Positions 24,501 through 36,489 of a stretch of 64,000 bases of DNA are shown piece after piece (within the stretch, counting starts at the first letter, position 1; every line of letters starts with the position of its first letter). Origin of the DNA: Tyto alba (lineage: Eukaryota; Chordata; Aves; Strigiformes; Tytonidae); contig NW_024881321.1 of NCBI RefSeq assembly GCF_018691265.1, positions 15,503,387-15,567,386 on the forward strand, read 5' to 3'. The notes below the pieces were generated by a model, which was given only the letters and a program-made list of their open reading frames with translations, was not told the origin of the DNA and searched no databases. The translations under genes were made by a program, and so were the position numbers.

Positions 24501-26228
24501 ATTAAATTGCATCTGAATCTGTACAGATGTCTCAGGATGTCTAGAAACCTTAAGCTAGGTTTAATCTTCACTGAATTTAGGAACTTGACTGAAGTAAATC
24601 AGAAGCATAGTTACTATAGGCTCCTGCTACATTGAATAACTAGAGATATGTTCTTTCACAGGCATTTCACCCTGAGAAAATGTCCACTATTTTATACTCT
24701 CTTTACCTAAAGTCTCAGATGTTGATGTTCTTATATTAAATTCCTTATGCTGGTGTGCTGTTTTGGGTATGAATGATCTCTCCTGAACACAAAGAACAGC
24801 CACAACTCCAGAATTTGGGAGTGAAAATGCAGCTTTTTCAGAGAACATAGCTTAAACTCTGAAAAATTATTATCTGAAAGGGAAAACACAAAGATATTCT
24901 CCTTATCATGGCAGTCCATCAAACAGTATAGGTTTTATTGATGTGTCTTTCTTCTTCAACATACTACACTGAAATCGGTAGAACTTTGTGTAGAGGAGAG
25001 AGCAGTTCTTTGTGAATAACAGTTGTGCAGTATAAATTACATATGTATGTAGCAAAAAGTTTGAAATGGCATACAGGCAAAAGTTATACAGGAGAAACAC
25101 CCAGATTATTTAAGAAATATAAAGGTACTGCTTTTGCAGCTAGGAAATATCAATGTCTTTATATGTTTTCCCTCTTAGTAAGAATATTGTAAATATTATT
25201 CAATTACTTTTCATTTCAAAGAAAATTGAATTGTTCATTATTATATTTGAAAGTTACAGCTGAGATAAAGTTTAGAAACCACTCTGGAGCTTGGAATTTC
25301 CTGGGTTTTGACTGCTACATTCTCTCAAGCCTTAATATTGCACTAATGTCTTTCTCTTTTTTCTTTTTTTATTTCTGTTCTTCATTATACCTAAAGACTG
25401 TACACAAAGAACATTTAGGGAATAACTAAAAGAAACACACACACAAGGGAGCAAAAATCCACAGATTGTATTGATCCTGGCATTTTCCCATGTTCCAACC
25501 AAATGAACAAGACACAGGTGCAACCAGAAAGAGCAGGTGATCCAAACAAACTGTTATTGTGATGGGAATAAATATGATTTTTTGTCCATAATGTATTCAT
25601 CTCAAGGCACATTTGTGCATCTGTTATGTATTTACCAGCAGTGTTGATTTCTGCCAGAAATCTTAAAAGAATGTAAATCTCTGAATTTATACACCTTAAA
25701 GTTATATTCAACAGCTTTCTTCTTTATGGTTTCCATGTCTGGAATCTTAAACCAATTAATCTAATAATACAACTAACATTCGGTAACATAAGCAAGTCAT
25801 GTGCTTATAGACTCATTATTCAGCAAAAATAACATAGCGAGAGTTAGGAAGACATGCTGAGATTTTGGTATAAAAAGTATCACATTATATACAGGCATCT
25901 CTTCACTGATCTTTTACTTTCTATGTGGTTCTTTCCAGCATTATTTCCTTTTTATCAGCTTGTTAACCTGCTATTGAACCAACAGAGAGGTTTATCCAAA
26001 CCAGTAAATACTGATTATTTTATGAACAACCATGTTATGAATAGGTAGGCATTTAGAAGTGTGCAAGAATTGAACCAGTATATTGAGCCAAGCAGGGAGA
26101 TACCTTCTAAAACTTTTAATATAAAACAATATGAATGCTGTGAGAACAGAATTAACAGCGGAAAGGGCTGAGACTAGTGTGTTGTTGGTAAATAACGTCT
26201 TTAACCAGGCACATAATAGTGTGCAAGA

Positions 26229-26301
26229 TGGACTAGTCTGATCTAGATGTGGATCTGGACTAGGCCAGACTAGACCTGGACTAGATGTGGACAAGGCCAG
26301 A
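26229..26301 (+). repeat. Short imperfect local repeat built on CTAG units
   Basis: CTAGATGTGGA occurs at 26243-26253 and again at 26281-26291, and GGCCAGA at 26263-26269 and 26295-26301. GACTAG-like words occur several more times between them. This looks like a diverged local tandem duplication of about 32-38 bp. Confidence 0.6.
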
Positions 26302-28120
26302 TCCTGTAAAGTATTTCTCATGTTCTCATCTTTATTCTGAGCACTGTTGACTCCTACATCTACAAAATTAAACTGAAATTTCATAAACAGAATATGAACT
26401 CCAGCTTCATTACAGTTTCTTGACTATAGCAATCACACCATCTCTAAAATTAACCACATGTGTTCTACCTTTGCTGTTCCTACTCTCACCACATTCTCTT
26501 AACATTTCCAGAGCCAGCAAAGCTGGGCTTTCTTTCCCATTCTCTCCTTCTGGGTCCAGAACTCTTGCATTTCTGATTGTTCATTTACTTCAGCAGGATG
26601 AATTAGAAATGCTAGGTGTTCACCCAATAGATTGGTGATTGAGGCACAATTCTGGGAAGTAAGAAAGACTGAAATCCCATACTATTCTCCTCAAATCCTT
26701 TTCAATCATTCTCAACATTAAACTATTAAGTAGGAAGTCATAGCTACTGTGGCCTCAGCAACCTCCTTCTTCATTAATCGACTCAACTATACCAAATGTA
26801 CAACTTCAGTGTAGGAAATGTTTTCAGGCTCATGTAATTTCATGTGTATATAAATAAATTTTTTAAATTACATGCAGTCACTATAATTCTGAACACGTTT
26901 CAGGAATAAGCCTTGGACGGGAACCGTCAGGTGGTTGTGGCTACCCTGCTTAGAGACAAAGGCATGTATGGGTGTAAATTATTTAGTGTTAGTTGATCTT
27001 AGTGCCAGAAAACAGTCTTAAGCATCTTTGTTTAACTACTGTAAACATAGCCATATAGACAGAACACAATATTTGTGAACCAAACACACTGACCGCTTGC
27101 TATACGACATACTATTTAAACAACTTTATTTGTTTTCCCCTGAATATTTTAAAAATTATTCAGAACATATCACAGGTAACTTTCTTGTCAAATTTAGATC
27201 TTAGATGTTTAAAATCATTGTCACATTATAATAGCACCTGGATTATAAAACAGGATAAATGTCTGATCTTTGGCACTGCAATTCAATACCTAAATAGAGA
27301 TTTTACCTAAGAAACTGCTTAAAATGATTGGTTTGGGGCTGATATTTTCTGCCTAAATTCTACTGTAGATAACTTTTAAAAGAATGGTTTTGGAAAACAT
27401 GGTATATGGTTGTTAATCCTCTCCCAAGTGGCTTAAATGTTATTCCTTTATCCAGAGTTTTAAGTGTCTTTATATTCTTCCTTATCTTATCTAGAATAGG
27501 AATTAGTGTTTATTAGAGTGGCACTCTGACTACATCGACATTGTTAAATAAAAGTGACAGGAACATTGTCTATAAGGGGGTAGTTGATACAACCTTAAAA
27601 AGGTGCCAGGGAACATAATCACAATTAACCACTAGAAAATTCTGGTACACTGTTTGAAAATTTGCACAGGCCATTTTATTTACTAGTATACTGGCATAGA
27701 CATAGTCACACAGTTCTCTCAGGAATATCTGTCACATGCATCTAACTTCACATGTCTCATAACAAGAAGGGTTATTTTTCAACTGTGAAACAGGAGAGAG
27801 AGAGATGTTAAGTAGTGTGTACCAGTTTTTTAGCAAGTGCTGCCATCTCTCTCCTTCCTCCTGACCTGATAGACCTGATGCCACGGACACAGATGATCAA
27901 TGAACTCAGGTGTGCTCTGGTATCATACAAAGCTGTGCTACCTAAGTGTGTGTAGGAGGGAATCTTGTTCTTTGGTAGTGACAGAAGTAGTAATATCTCC
28001 CTCAAAAGATTTGGTAGCTCCCATACCATTTTTCAGCCATAGCAGAGATGCATACTGGTAGGAGTTACAGATATATAGATTCCTATCAGAAATAAACAAA
28101 TGGAATAAACAATAACTTAC

Positions 28121-28190
28121 CTTTCTACTGTTTATTGCTTCTTCCTGAGTAAGATGTCTGGTTACAGAGGAAATTTCAATAGATTCTTTT
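28121..28190 (-). CDS. Possible internal exon, 70 bp, unidentified
   Basis: On the minus strand an acceptor with a good pyrimidine tract (ttttctatcttctgcag) precedes a 70-bp segment that ends in the consensus donor AAAG|gtaagt (donor at 28120-28115). With one leading base the segment is open and reads KESIEISSVTRHLTQEEAIN plus three more residues, ending in phase 0. The surrounding frame continues open through the acceptor on its 5' side. The peptide is not recognised. Strong signals at both ends make this one of the better exon candidates, but isolated pseudo-exons of this quality are common. Confidence 0.25.
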
Positions 28191-30537
28191 CTGCAGAAGA
28201 TAGAAAATATCTGTAATCGAATGGAGCTCTTAAAAGTTTGAAGCATTTTAGCTGTGAGAGTACAACTCTCTGAAACCACTAGCAACTTCTTCTGACACTT
28301 TTTAACTAAAATCAGCTCAAACATCTTCTTAAATTTTACAAAAATTAGCTTCAGGGAGAGACCTGGTGCACCCAGTTTTAAACTGAAGTGATTTTTTTAT
28401 GTCTGAGATAAACCACTGAAAATCAGGGTTTATGTCAGATTTGCTGGCACAAATAGAGAAGCTGCTATATAGCAACACTGAATAAGTTTGCTTTTATTTC
28501 CTTCTATTCTAGATATAAGAGATCAGCTTCCCAACACATGCAAATTGGTCACTGAAATCAATAAAAGATTTAGAAATTTACAACATTACTGACAAGCATA
28601 TATCTATCTGTATAAGGCCAGACATGTAGACCAGACAAAGCTCCTACTTAAATTCCTTGCAGGCTGTTGAACTACTTCAGATTTTCAGTGCCATAGTTCA
28701 GAATATAGATTGCAAACTAAATTATATAAGGGCTTAAATAGAGAGAAGATTTAATATTTGTCTCTCAAGGGTGACCTTTGAACTTAAACTTTTACTGGAA
28801 GTGTGACCTGCTTCTATGTTATTTGAGCATTTTGTGGGACTTCTACACTTTTTCCCACTACTTATTGTCATGTAATTGTCTGTTTCATGACTCTAACCCA
28901 ACAGTATTTTCTCCACTGGCTCAGATAGACAGATAGAGAATTGTACCAAACATAGTCCACTTGCTTAAATAAGCAACTTTAATGTGAGGCATTCCATCAA
29001 AATGCAGATATCAAAAATGGATCAGATCAATCATGTTTATTTTTCCCTGATGATTGCAGGTATTATAAATTGATTAGTTTGGGTCTAGATATTTCAATTG
29101 CCAGTCTTAGGTGAAATGAAGTCCACCATAAGCATTCAGAGTTAATAGTCAAAGAAAGGCGAGATTTCACATAAAGGTGAAACAAATATACAGTGTCTAG
29201 TCTCAGTATAAGGCTGTCATAAGAGCTAGAAACAAAAATCTAAGAACAGGGAAGCAATGACATATTAGCTAAAGATACTGAATATATATTTGATACAAAC
29301 ACTGTCAAAGGTTTTTGGTTTGTCTTTCCTCCCCAACCTTCCCACAGCCCCCCCCCCCCCCACCACTAAATCACATCAAGTTTTAAGGGAGAGGAGTGAA
29401 GGAAGACTGCAGATAAACTTACGCAAGTTTCTAAGGAACCCATGCCATACAATGCATGTCTTACAATGATTTGTGTTTCCAAAAAGATGACAAATGGACA
29501 GTGATGGCACATGTCACACACTGCTCAAAGACTAGAGTTTAAAACTGTGCTTAATGTGAAGTGAATATAGGTCAGGGGTAGCTTAAGAACGGTCTTGAAA
29601 ATGAAAGTTAAAAGATGGTATTTAATGTGATAGAAAGGGCAAGACTCACAGGGATCTAAAAATTTCTGGTGACACAAAGTTATGAGAGCCTGAACAGATG
29701 TTCTAGTTTTGCAGAGAGATACCACAGATCATGAATCAGAGCCACTGTTCAAGAAGAATCTGCAAATTTAGATATATTCCGGAAGTTAATTGAAGATATT
29801 ACCTAACTCACAAGCAGGATAGTGAAGTTGCTCGTAAAGGTAGAGGTGAAAGAAGACTGTGAGGGGGAAAATGTGCTATTAAAGAGGTAGGCTCACAGTA
29901 TTTGCTCAGAGGGACTATAGTTTGGAGATAAGAAATAGAGCGATAAGAAGGGGAGAGGAGGAGAGCGACAAACATATGATCAGTACAGTGGAAGAAAGCA
30001 TAGTCAATATTCTAAAATATTCTCTGCAGAAAGTGTTCTCTCATAAAATCTAAGACTTAGTAGCAGTGCTCCATTATGACAGCCAGTAGGGAGGAAAAAA
30101 AAAATCATCTGAGCTACTGCATAAGTCATTAAAAGTAGATGAATCACACATTATAAATGCCAGTGAAGGTAGCCTAGATAATAATCTCATGTGAGAATCT
30201 CCATACTGTAGTTGTCTAAAGATAGAGGATATAACTCTATCAAGTATCAAAAGTGAGAAGAGGAACAGGGCTGCAACATAGCTCTGTAGGAATCCCACAA
30301 AAAGTTATAGTGGTGATATCTGTGTTTCCCCAGACAAAGTTATGAAGTAATGACTGGGTAGGCAGGAGGAAAACTGGTGGAAGACAGAATATGTAAACTG
30401 AGATAAACTAAGACTTCTTCTTGGTATCTTTCCTTGAATTCTTTAAATTCCTGGAAGAAGAGCACCACTGACTGGAGGAGGTTGATCATGAATCAGACAC
30501 AACTGGCTTATAGCACCACTTCTGTAGTTTGCAGAGT
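28191..30537. other. AT-rich non-coding stretch
   Basis: Contains a C14 run at 29348-29361. From about 29.5 to 30.5 kb the plus strand is purine-rich (many GA and GGA words) but not repetitive. No gene or family repeat recognised. Confidence 0.55.
29348..29361 (+). repeat. C14 homopolymer
   Basis: Fourteen consecutive C residues in AT-rich DNA; the length is probably unstable. Confidence 0.85.
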
Positions 30538-30920
30538 AAGCCAAGATGAGAGGCTGAGAGATGGATTTTTTTCATCCTTAACAAAAAAAATGTTGGAAGA
30601 GGATCTTATGGCTATCCATAACTACCTAATGAGAAAGTATAAAGAGAACAGCCAAATTCAACAGTGCACAGAACGAAGTCATGAAGAAAGTTAGAACACA
30701 ATAAATTCTGTCCCTGAAAGAAAACCAAATAAATGTGGTGTGTGGGCACACACTGGAACAGGATGCGCAGAGGGGCTGTGGTGTCTTATCCTTGGAGATA
30801 TTCAGAACTCAGCTGGACACAGCCCTGAGCAACCTGCTACACCTGGATGTGCATTCAGTGAGGCACTGGACAAAACTTCCATAGGTCCTGGAAAACTCTA
30901 CAATAATTCACAATTCTAAG
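30538..30920 (+). mobile_element. CR1 non-LTR retrotransposon, 3' part, plus orientation
   Basis: Landmarks of the avian CR1 3' end follow in order: GATGAGAGGCTGAGAGATGG (about 30545), a GAGGATCTTATGGCTATCCA-type block followed by ACTACCT (about 30599-30627), CACACTGGAACAGGATG and AGAGGGGCTGTGG (about 30749-30781), CCTTGGAGATATTCAGAACT, GGACACAGCCCTGAGCAACC (about 30815), and a degenerate ATTCTA tail at 30913-30918. Insertions, deletions and stops make it non-functional. A frame at 30434-30694 overlaps its 5' part and is not a gene. Confidence 0.75.
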
Positions 30921-33900
30921 AAAAGACAAGAGATTTTTTTTTTTTTTAAGACCAAAAAACTTGAAGACTGCTTATATTATGAAGGACAGGCAAAAAGGGT
31001 GAGAGATTAACTGAAGAGTATGGGCAAACGAAAAACATGGTCATGAAGAAGATGAAAAGATTTTCTTCAATTTCAACAGTTTGAAAGGCTATTAATTTTA
31101 TCTTACTAGACTCATGAAAATTAAATAGAATCATTCTAGTGCTAAACAAAAACTTTAGATATATTTTTTTTCAGTTTTAGCCCAAATTATTACACAGGCT
31201 AACCTGGTTTATTGTTGATTTCTTTTTAAAATGAATAAATACAGAAGAATTCACTTATAGCTGAAATACATTACTTACAAATAACCATTAAGCTTGTGAC
31301 AAGACTACACCACTGTCTTTAGGTCCATTACTCTAGGAAAACTTCATCTGTAAATTATCTGTTTTCCTATCTGTAGAAGGGAAACGGTGAAAAAAGCTTG
31401 CTTTATAGTCACTGAGCTCTTCAGATACTGAGAACTGTTGCTGTTAATACTGTGAATTCTGAGAGACAATAAAGACAAATGTGCTAATCTCCATTGTTCT
31501 TTTTTTTTTTTTCTCTCAAATAGCTGAAACTCCTTCGTCTATCTCCCACAGGCATCTGTGTATGTTGAATCCTAAAGGAGATACTTCATGTCCTTTGGGT
31601 TAGTCATTTCTGCAGATTTATTTGATGTATGCAATGGTTTACAAGCTCTTCAGAAAAGCATTTGCTAGAAGCAGCAACTGCAAGTCTGAAATGGAAATTG
31701 CAGAGGCAGCAGGCAATACAAACAGGAAAGCACAGGGGAAAACATACCCAGGGTTCAGTCATGTGCCCACTAGAACTTCCAGGTCTTAAATGGTTAGAGA
31801 AGCAAGTAAAGAAAACAGGTATTTTAAAAGAATTCTTATAAACTTATTATGATGCCCTGGGTTGAATGAGCTGTGTTTTTGTTTTTTTTTTATGATTACT
31901 CAATTTAAACAGGACCTACTATACAAACAGAATTATTATTATTTTTTAAATTAATCCAGTTAAAAAAAATGTGTTTGCAGTGGCCCTTTGAATTGCCAGC
32001 CAAACATTACTGTATTTGAAAAAAAACATAAAGATATTATGGTCATTTGCTTATGATTGTTATGCCCTATTCCATTTTATATATGGGTTCTATGATTTAT
32101 TGACATCCCAGTATAAATGATTCTTTATTTTCTATTCATCCTAACCTTGGTCAAATAATACCACCGTACTTCTCTTCACAATATTTTCCTAATATCTCAG
32201 CTCATTTAATTCTATTGATCCACTGAAGAGTATAATGGCAATGAAACTGGAATTAATAGCACCTCCCTTCTCCAGTGCTAAGAGCTTTCCTATTTAGTCT
32301 GTGGACCATCACACAAAATCATAAAAGTAGACAAAAAAGCAGACTGACCTTTATCAGCTACTATTGTGTTGCAAAATTCAGTAAAGCCCAGAACATCATT
32401 TTCAGTTTTATGGCACTGTTTTCTTAAATAATAAGGGGAATGGGGGGAGGAACTGACCCCTGTTCAGCATTTACTTAAGCAGAATTGGCATTAATAGAGT
32501 ATTCTGTCAAAAATTCAAGTCCAGGAAAATGTATGGCTTTGTCCGCAGCAGCAGCTATCTTAGTAGATTGCACTGTCACTGCTTCACACAAAGAGCATTG
32601 CAACACCATTAGTGGACATAAATAATGCACAAGCTCTTATGCAGTACTCAGCTAAGTGCATGGAAACCTTGGGCTCCTGTTGTCAGAAATTCAATGGATT
32701 AGTACCTAGATTTATTTTAAGTCTGTAAAGCACTTTGTTCTTGACAGCGTTCAAAGTAGAAAGAGTGCTATCCTGAATGTGCATCTTAATACTGTCATTC
32801 TTGTCTTGTAAGAATAGATGAAATATGGGATGCAATACTTCTTTTTAATATTTAAAAGTTTTCACTGAGTGGACGCAGTACACACATATCCACACAGATA
32901 TATATATATGTGTGTTTATAGATATATTTATAAGAACACAGAAACCCATAGTTACCTTACTGATCTGGAAACGCAGAAGACAGATATGCAATGTAATTTT
33001 AGTAAGGAAGAGTACCATCACAATTTGAGATTATGAAAATCAGTACTGATAAACAAATATATTATTGTTATTACCTGTTTTTCTTTGTAAATGAGATGTG
33101 CCCTCTGACAGATTCCTATATAAATATCACATTTACAGTTCCATTACAACACAAAGTACTTAGCTTCTACAATGAGCATTACTGAGAAGAGATCCTATGG
33201 TTAACTGAGATTATCATGAACATTTTCATCAGATTACTAATATTGACAACTCAGTAAAGCCTTACTTACAACATATCAAATAGAATAGTGTTATTGTACA
33301 AGTTTACTAAAAAATGTGAACTTCCTAGTTTAAAGCGAAGCAAAACAAAACACACAAAAAGCCCCTGAACTTTTCAAAACCATCATTTAAAAGCATGTGA
33401 AATATGTTTAAGAAATCGCTTCACAGCAATAGAGACTGTGGGGTCTATTTGCCTCTAGATGTTCTGGGGAGTTAAGCATGATAATCCCCCATGCATTGAG
33501 AGGATAACAGGACCCTTTGTGTAGATTAAAAGCAGTTTTCTATTGATATAGGGGTGGTAATGCAAGAACAGCAATATCTCATGTGAAGGTCAATCTTTCA
33601 CAATGCCACTAAGACATAAAATCTTCGTTTGAAATAATAACAGTTACCTTTTCTCTTTGCCTGCATGGTCCATGAATTTCCACACAATTCACTGAACTAG
33701 CAGTCAATGAACTATTCATTATTGAACCCAGTGATTTAAAAGTCACAATATGTACATCATTAAGGCCTATTTGAAAAAAAATGTCAAATTCCAGAAAACT
33801 TGGCAGGATTTGAAAAATGTTAAAAGCATATTGCAGTATCTACACAATAATCTTTGAAACATTCAATCAGAATTGCTTTGTTGCCAACTTTTTGATATCT

Positions 33901-34097
33901 GTAACAAACAGCACACTCATCCAAGGGGAAATTACTTGTTTATCTCCTTAACTACTGGAAGATATATAAGCTTGTCTAGTTAACATGCAAAGTTCTCCAC
34001 CAAGTCTGAAGGTATTTCAGTTTGTACAGCCTCATGTTCTACTAATTGTAACAGATTTTCTGTTAAAGCTGTTCCCCACGCCATCTATACTCACAAA
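30921..34097. other. AT-rich non-coding stretch
   Basis: T-rich runs occur near 30932-30947 and 31499-31514, and a small CA/TA microsatellite near 32880-32935. No coding or repeat-family signal was found. Confidence 0.6.
32880..32935 (+). repeat. Small mixed CA/TA/TG microsatellite
   Basis: The run includes ACACACATATCCACACAG, then ATATATATATGTGTGT and TATAGATATATTTATA. It is imperfect and short. Confidence 0.6.
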
Positions 34098-34459
34098 AAA
34101 GCTGGAAGGAAGGAAGGGAGGGAGAGAAGATAGAAAATAAAAAGAAAAGAAAAGAAAAAGAAAAGAAAAGAAAAGAAAAGAAAAGAAAAGAAAAGAAAAG
34201 AAAAGAAAGAAAAGAAAGAAAAGAAAAAGAAAAGAAAAGAAAAGAAAGAAAAGAAAAGAAAAGAAAGAAAAGAAAAGAAAAGAAAAGAAAAGAAAGAAAG
34301 AAAAGAAAAGAAAAGAAAAAAAGAAAAGAAAAGAAAGAAAAGAAAGAAAAGAAAGAAAAGAAAAGAAAGAAAAGAAAGAAAGAAAGAAAAGAAAGAAAAA
34401 AAAGAAAGAAAGAAAGAAAAGAGAAAGAAAGAAGAAGAAGAAAGAAAGAAAGAAGAAAG

Positions 34460-34490
<31 letters not shown>

Positions 34491-34529
34491 AGAAAGAAAG
34501 AAAGAAAGAAAAAGAAAGAAAGAAAGAAA

Positions 34530-34570
<41 letters not shown>

Positions 34571-34603
34571 AGAAAGAAAGAAAGAAAAAAAGAAAGAAAG
34601 AAA

Positions 34604-34660
<57 letters not shown>

Positions 34661-34662
34661 AG

Positions 34663-34745
<83 letters not shown>

Positions 34746-34781
34746 AGAAAGAAAGAAAGAAGAAAGAAAGAAAGAAAGAAA
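34098..34781 (+). repeat. Long GAAA/GAAAA purine microsatellite, 684 bp
   Basis: After a GGAAGGAAGG-type lead-in, the plus strand is almost purely purine for about 680 bases. The first part is mainly (GAAAA)n, the middle mixes GAAA and GAAAA, and the last 350 bases are mainly (GAAA)n with occasional GAA or GA slips. The repeat type shift along the tract suggests growth by slippage with separate expansion fronts. On the minus strand it makes a spurious 238-codon frame of only F, S and L. Long mirror-type purine tracts can form triplex (H-DNA) and are unstable in copying and assembly. Confidence 0.97.
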
Positions 34782-36323
34782 TTACTATTAAAGTGTAAAA
34801 TAGTCATTTGGCTTTAGTTATTTTTTAATATATATTCTTTAAACACTTTAGCATGAAGCCTTAATATATAGAAACTTATAGCAGACATATGCACTTAAAA
34901 CGCCGTCTGTGCTCATCAAACAGTACCACAGATACCAAGCAGCGATTAAAATTGCAGCCCAAGATCAATAGGTGGCGCTTTTCCCCTTTCTGAGTTCCCT
35001 TAGCCCCTACTCATGGAAAAACTGTTTTCCTAAGTATTTTTGAAGAACTTACGTTACTTTTTAGAAACTTGCATCCCTTATGAAAAACGGGAAATTTTGA
35101 TCAGTTCATAGACCTTTTTTTGCAGTGCTATAGGAGAGCTGACAACTTACACCAGAGCTGCACAAATCATGTAATTAATTAATGGTGCAGTTCATATTTT
35201 CCAATATTAGTGAAAAACTTCATCTTAATCCCCTGGCTAGTATAGTTTTTAATTGATTTTTTTTTTTTTTAATTAGAAAGAGGTCTCATTTTCAAAGAAA
35301 ATTGCCTTTTATGATTAGAGTTTTTAAACATTTATATGAAAACCATCTATTATTGGAACTATTTGTCTACATATTTATAATTCTTGATACAAAAAATGAC
35401 TAATATAAAGCTTTTATTCCATTCTTCTTACCCAATTAAAAAAATAAACTTTCCAAATATTATTTATAATATTAAAATTACATTTGAATATGTCAAAATA
35501 CTGTATGTTGGTTAACTATATATTAATTTTAATGTAGCATGAAACAAATATTGAAACAAAAGTTTCTAACTCTATGGTTGAAATTCTGGTACAGCTGTGA
35601 AACCTATTTTTACATCAGTTTTTGAAAGATTTCTTCTTGGTTTCTGTAAGAGGGGAATGTGGCGTCTTTTTTCTTGAGAATAGAGTTATTTAAAGCCCTG
35701 CCTTACATATGCAAAAAGGACAGAGTACATACTGATCTACACATATACACATGTGCACACAAGGGCACATTGTATATTCATATACAGAATCCTGTTATAC
35801 CCAAAGTAGGGTTAATTTAAAAGCAAAGAGATAATTGATTAGCAGTGCAAGACATTTAGTAATGCTGGAAGGCAAAGTTTCTTATCTGGTTTCTGTTATC
35901 AATATCTTAAAATGAAATATTTCAAGAGCAAAATTATGATATCATGATAAGAAGTTTCAGCCGTAACTAAGAATTTTGCATTGATTAATAACTGGAGTTG
36001 GAAGGTAAGAACATATTCCCTTTTAAGAGAGAGACTCTGTTTTCAGGGAGGTCATGCCACATCATGGAAAGCACAAAGGTGAATATCAAGTGGTTTGTAA
36101 TGTTATTATGTTAGAGTAGTGGATGTCAGTATCTTCATTCTGTGTTGTTGCTCTGTACACCACATGCTTGAAGTAAATTACCAGATTAAAAAAGGAATTA
36201 ATCTTAATGTTTTACAGATTCTTGTAAATTAAGATTTTTTACAGAATGATAAAATGACCTGAGAATAATGTAAAAGTTCAATTATGGTTGGTATGTTTAT
36301 AAACTATAAAAATATAAAATATA
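34782..36323. other. Non-coding stretch next to the microsatellite
   Basis: Mostly AT-rich. A short GC-richer patch with CpGs at about 34895-35010 contains a CTCF-like site, listed separately. A T14 run lies near 35257-35270. Confidence 0.55.
34965..34979 (+). promoter_or_regulatory. CTCF-like core motif
   Basis: TCAATAGGTGGCGCT matches the CTCF core consensus (CCASYAGRKGGCRSY) at 13 of 15 positions, including the whole AGGTGGCGCT half. The site is in a small GC-richer, CpG-containing patch just past the purine microsatellite. Binding would need to be shown; a single motif match of this quality can occur by chance. Confidence 0.35.
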
Positions 36324-36489
36324 TCACAGAATCACAGAACAGTTGATGTTGGAAGGGCTTCTGGAGGTCATCTTGTCTAATCACCCTGGTCAAGCAGGAC
36401 CATCTAGAGTCAGTTACCAAGGACTGTGTCCAGGTGGCTTTTGAGCATCTCCAAGGATGGAGACTCCACAACCTCCCTGTGCAACCTGT
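36324..36489 (-). mobile_element. CR1 3' end, minus orientation
   Basis: The plus strand starts with the reverse complement of the CR1 3' tail (ATCACAGAATCACAGAA), then GTTGATGTTGGAAGGGCTTC, TGGAGGTCATC, CAAGCAGGACCATCTAGAG, and ends in CAACCTCCCTGTGCAACCTG. This is the standard avian CR1 3' region read in reverse. The copy is 5'-truncated to about 166 bp and only moderately diverged. Confidence 0.9.

Larger units (their letters stand above)
14759..28120. other. AT-rich non-coding stretch, 13 kb
   Basis: Apart from a pyrimidine tract (15536-15630), a palindromic CRE-like site (18581-18590), several A/T homopolymers (near 17210, 20130-20162, 20290) and a small local repeat (26229-26301), nothing structured was seen. 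Open frames of up to 130 codons occur but have neither domains nor splice context that stood out. Confidence 0.55.

Noticed and set aside
25992..26384. 130-codon minus-strand frame
   Set aside because: Not flanked by clear splice signals and includes the CTAG local repeat; no recognisable domain.
30434..30694. 86-codon plus-strand frame
   Set aside because: Its 3' part is CR1 sequence and its 5' part has no independent support.
34091..34807. 238-codon minus-strand frame of F, S and L
   Set aside because: It is the translation of the GAAA/GAAAA microsatellite; no protein signal.
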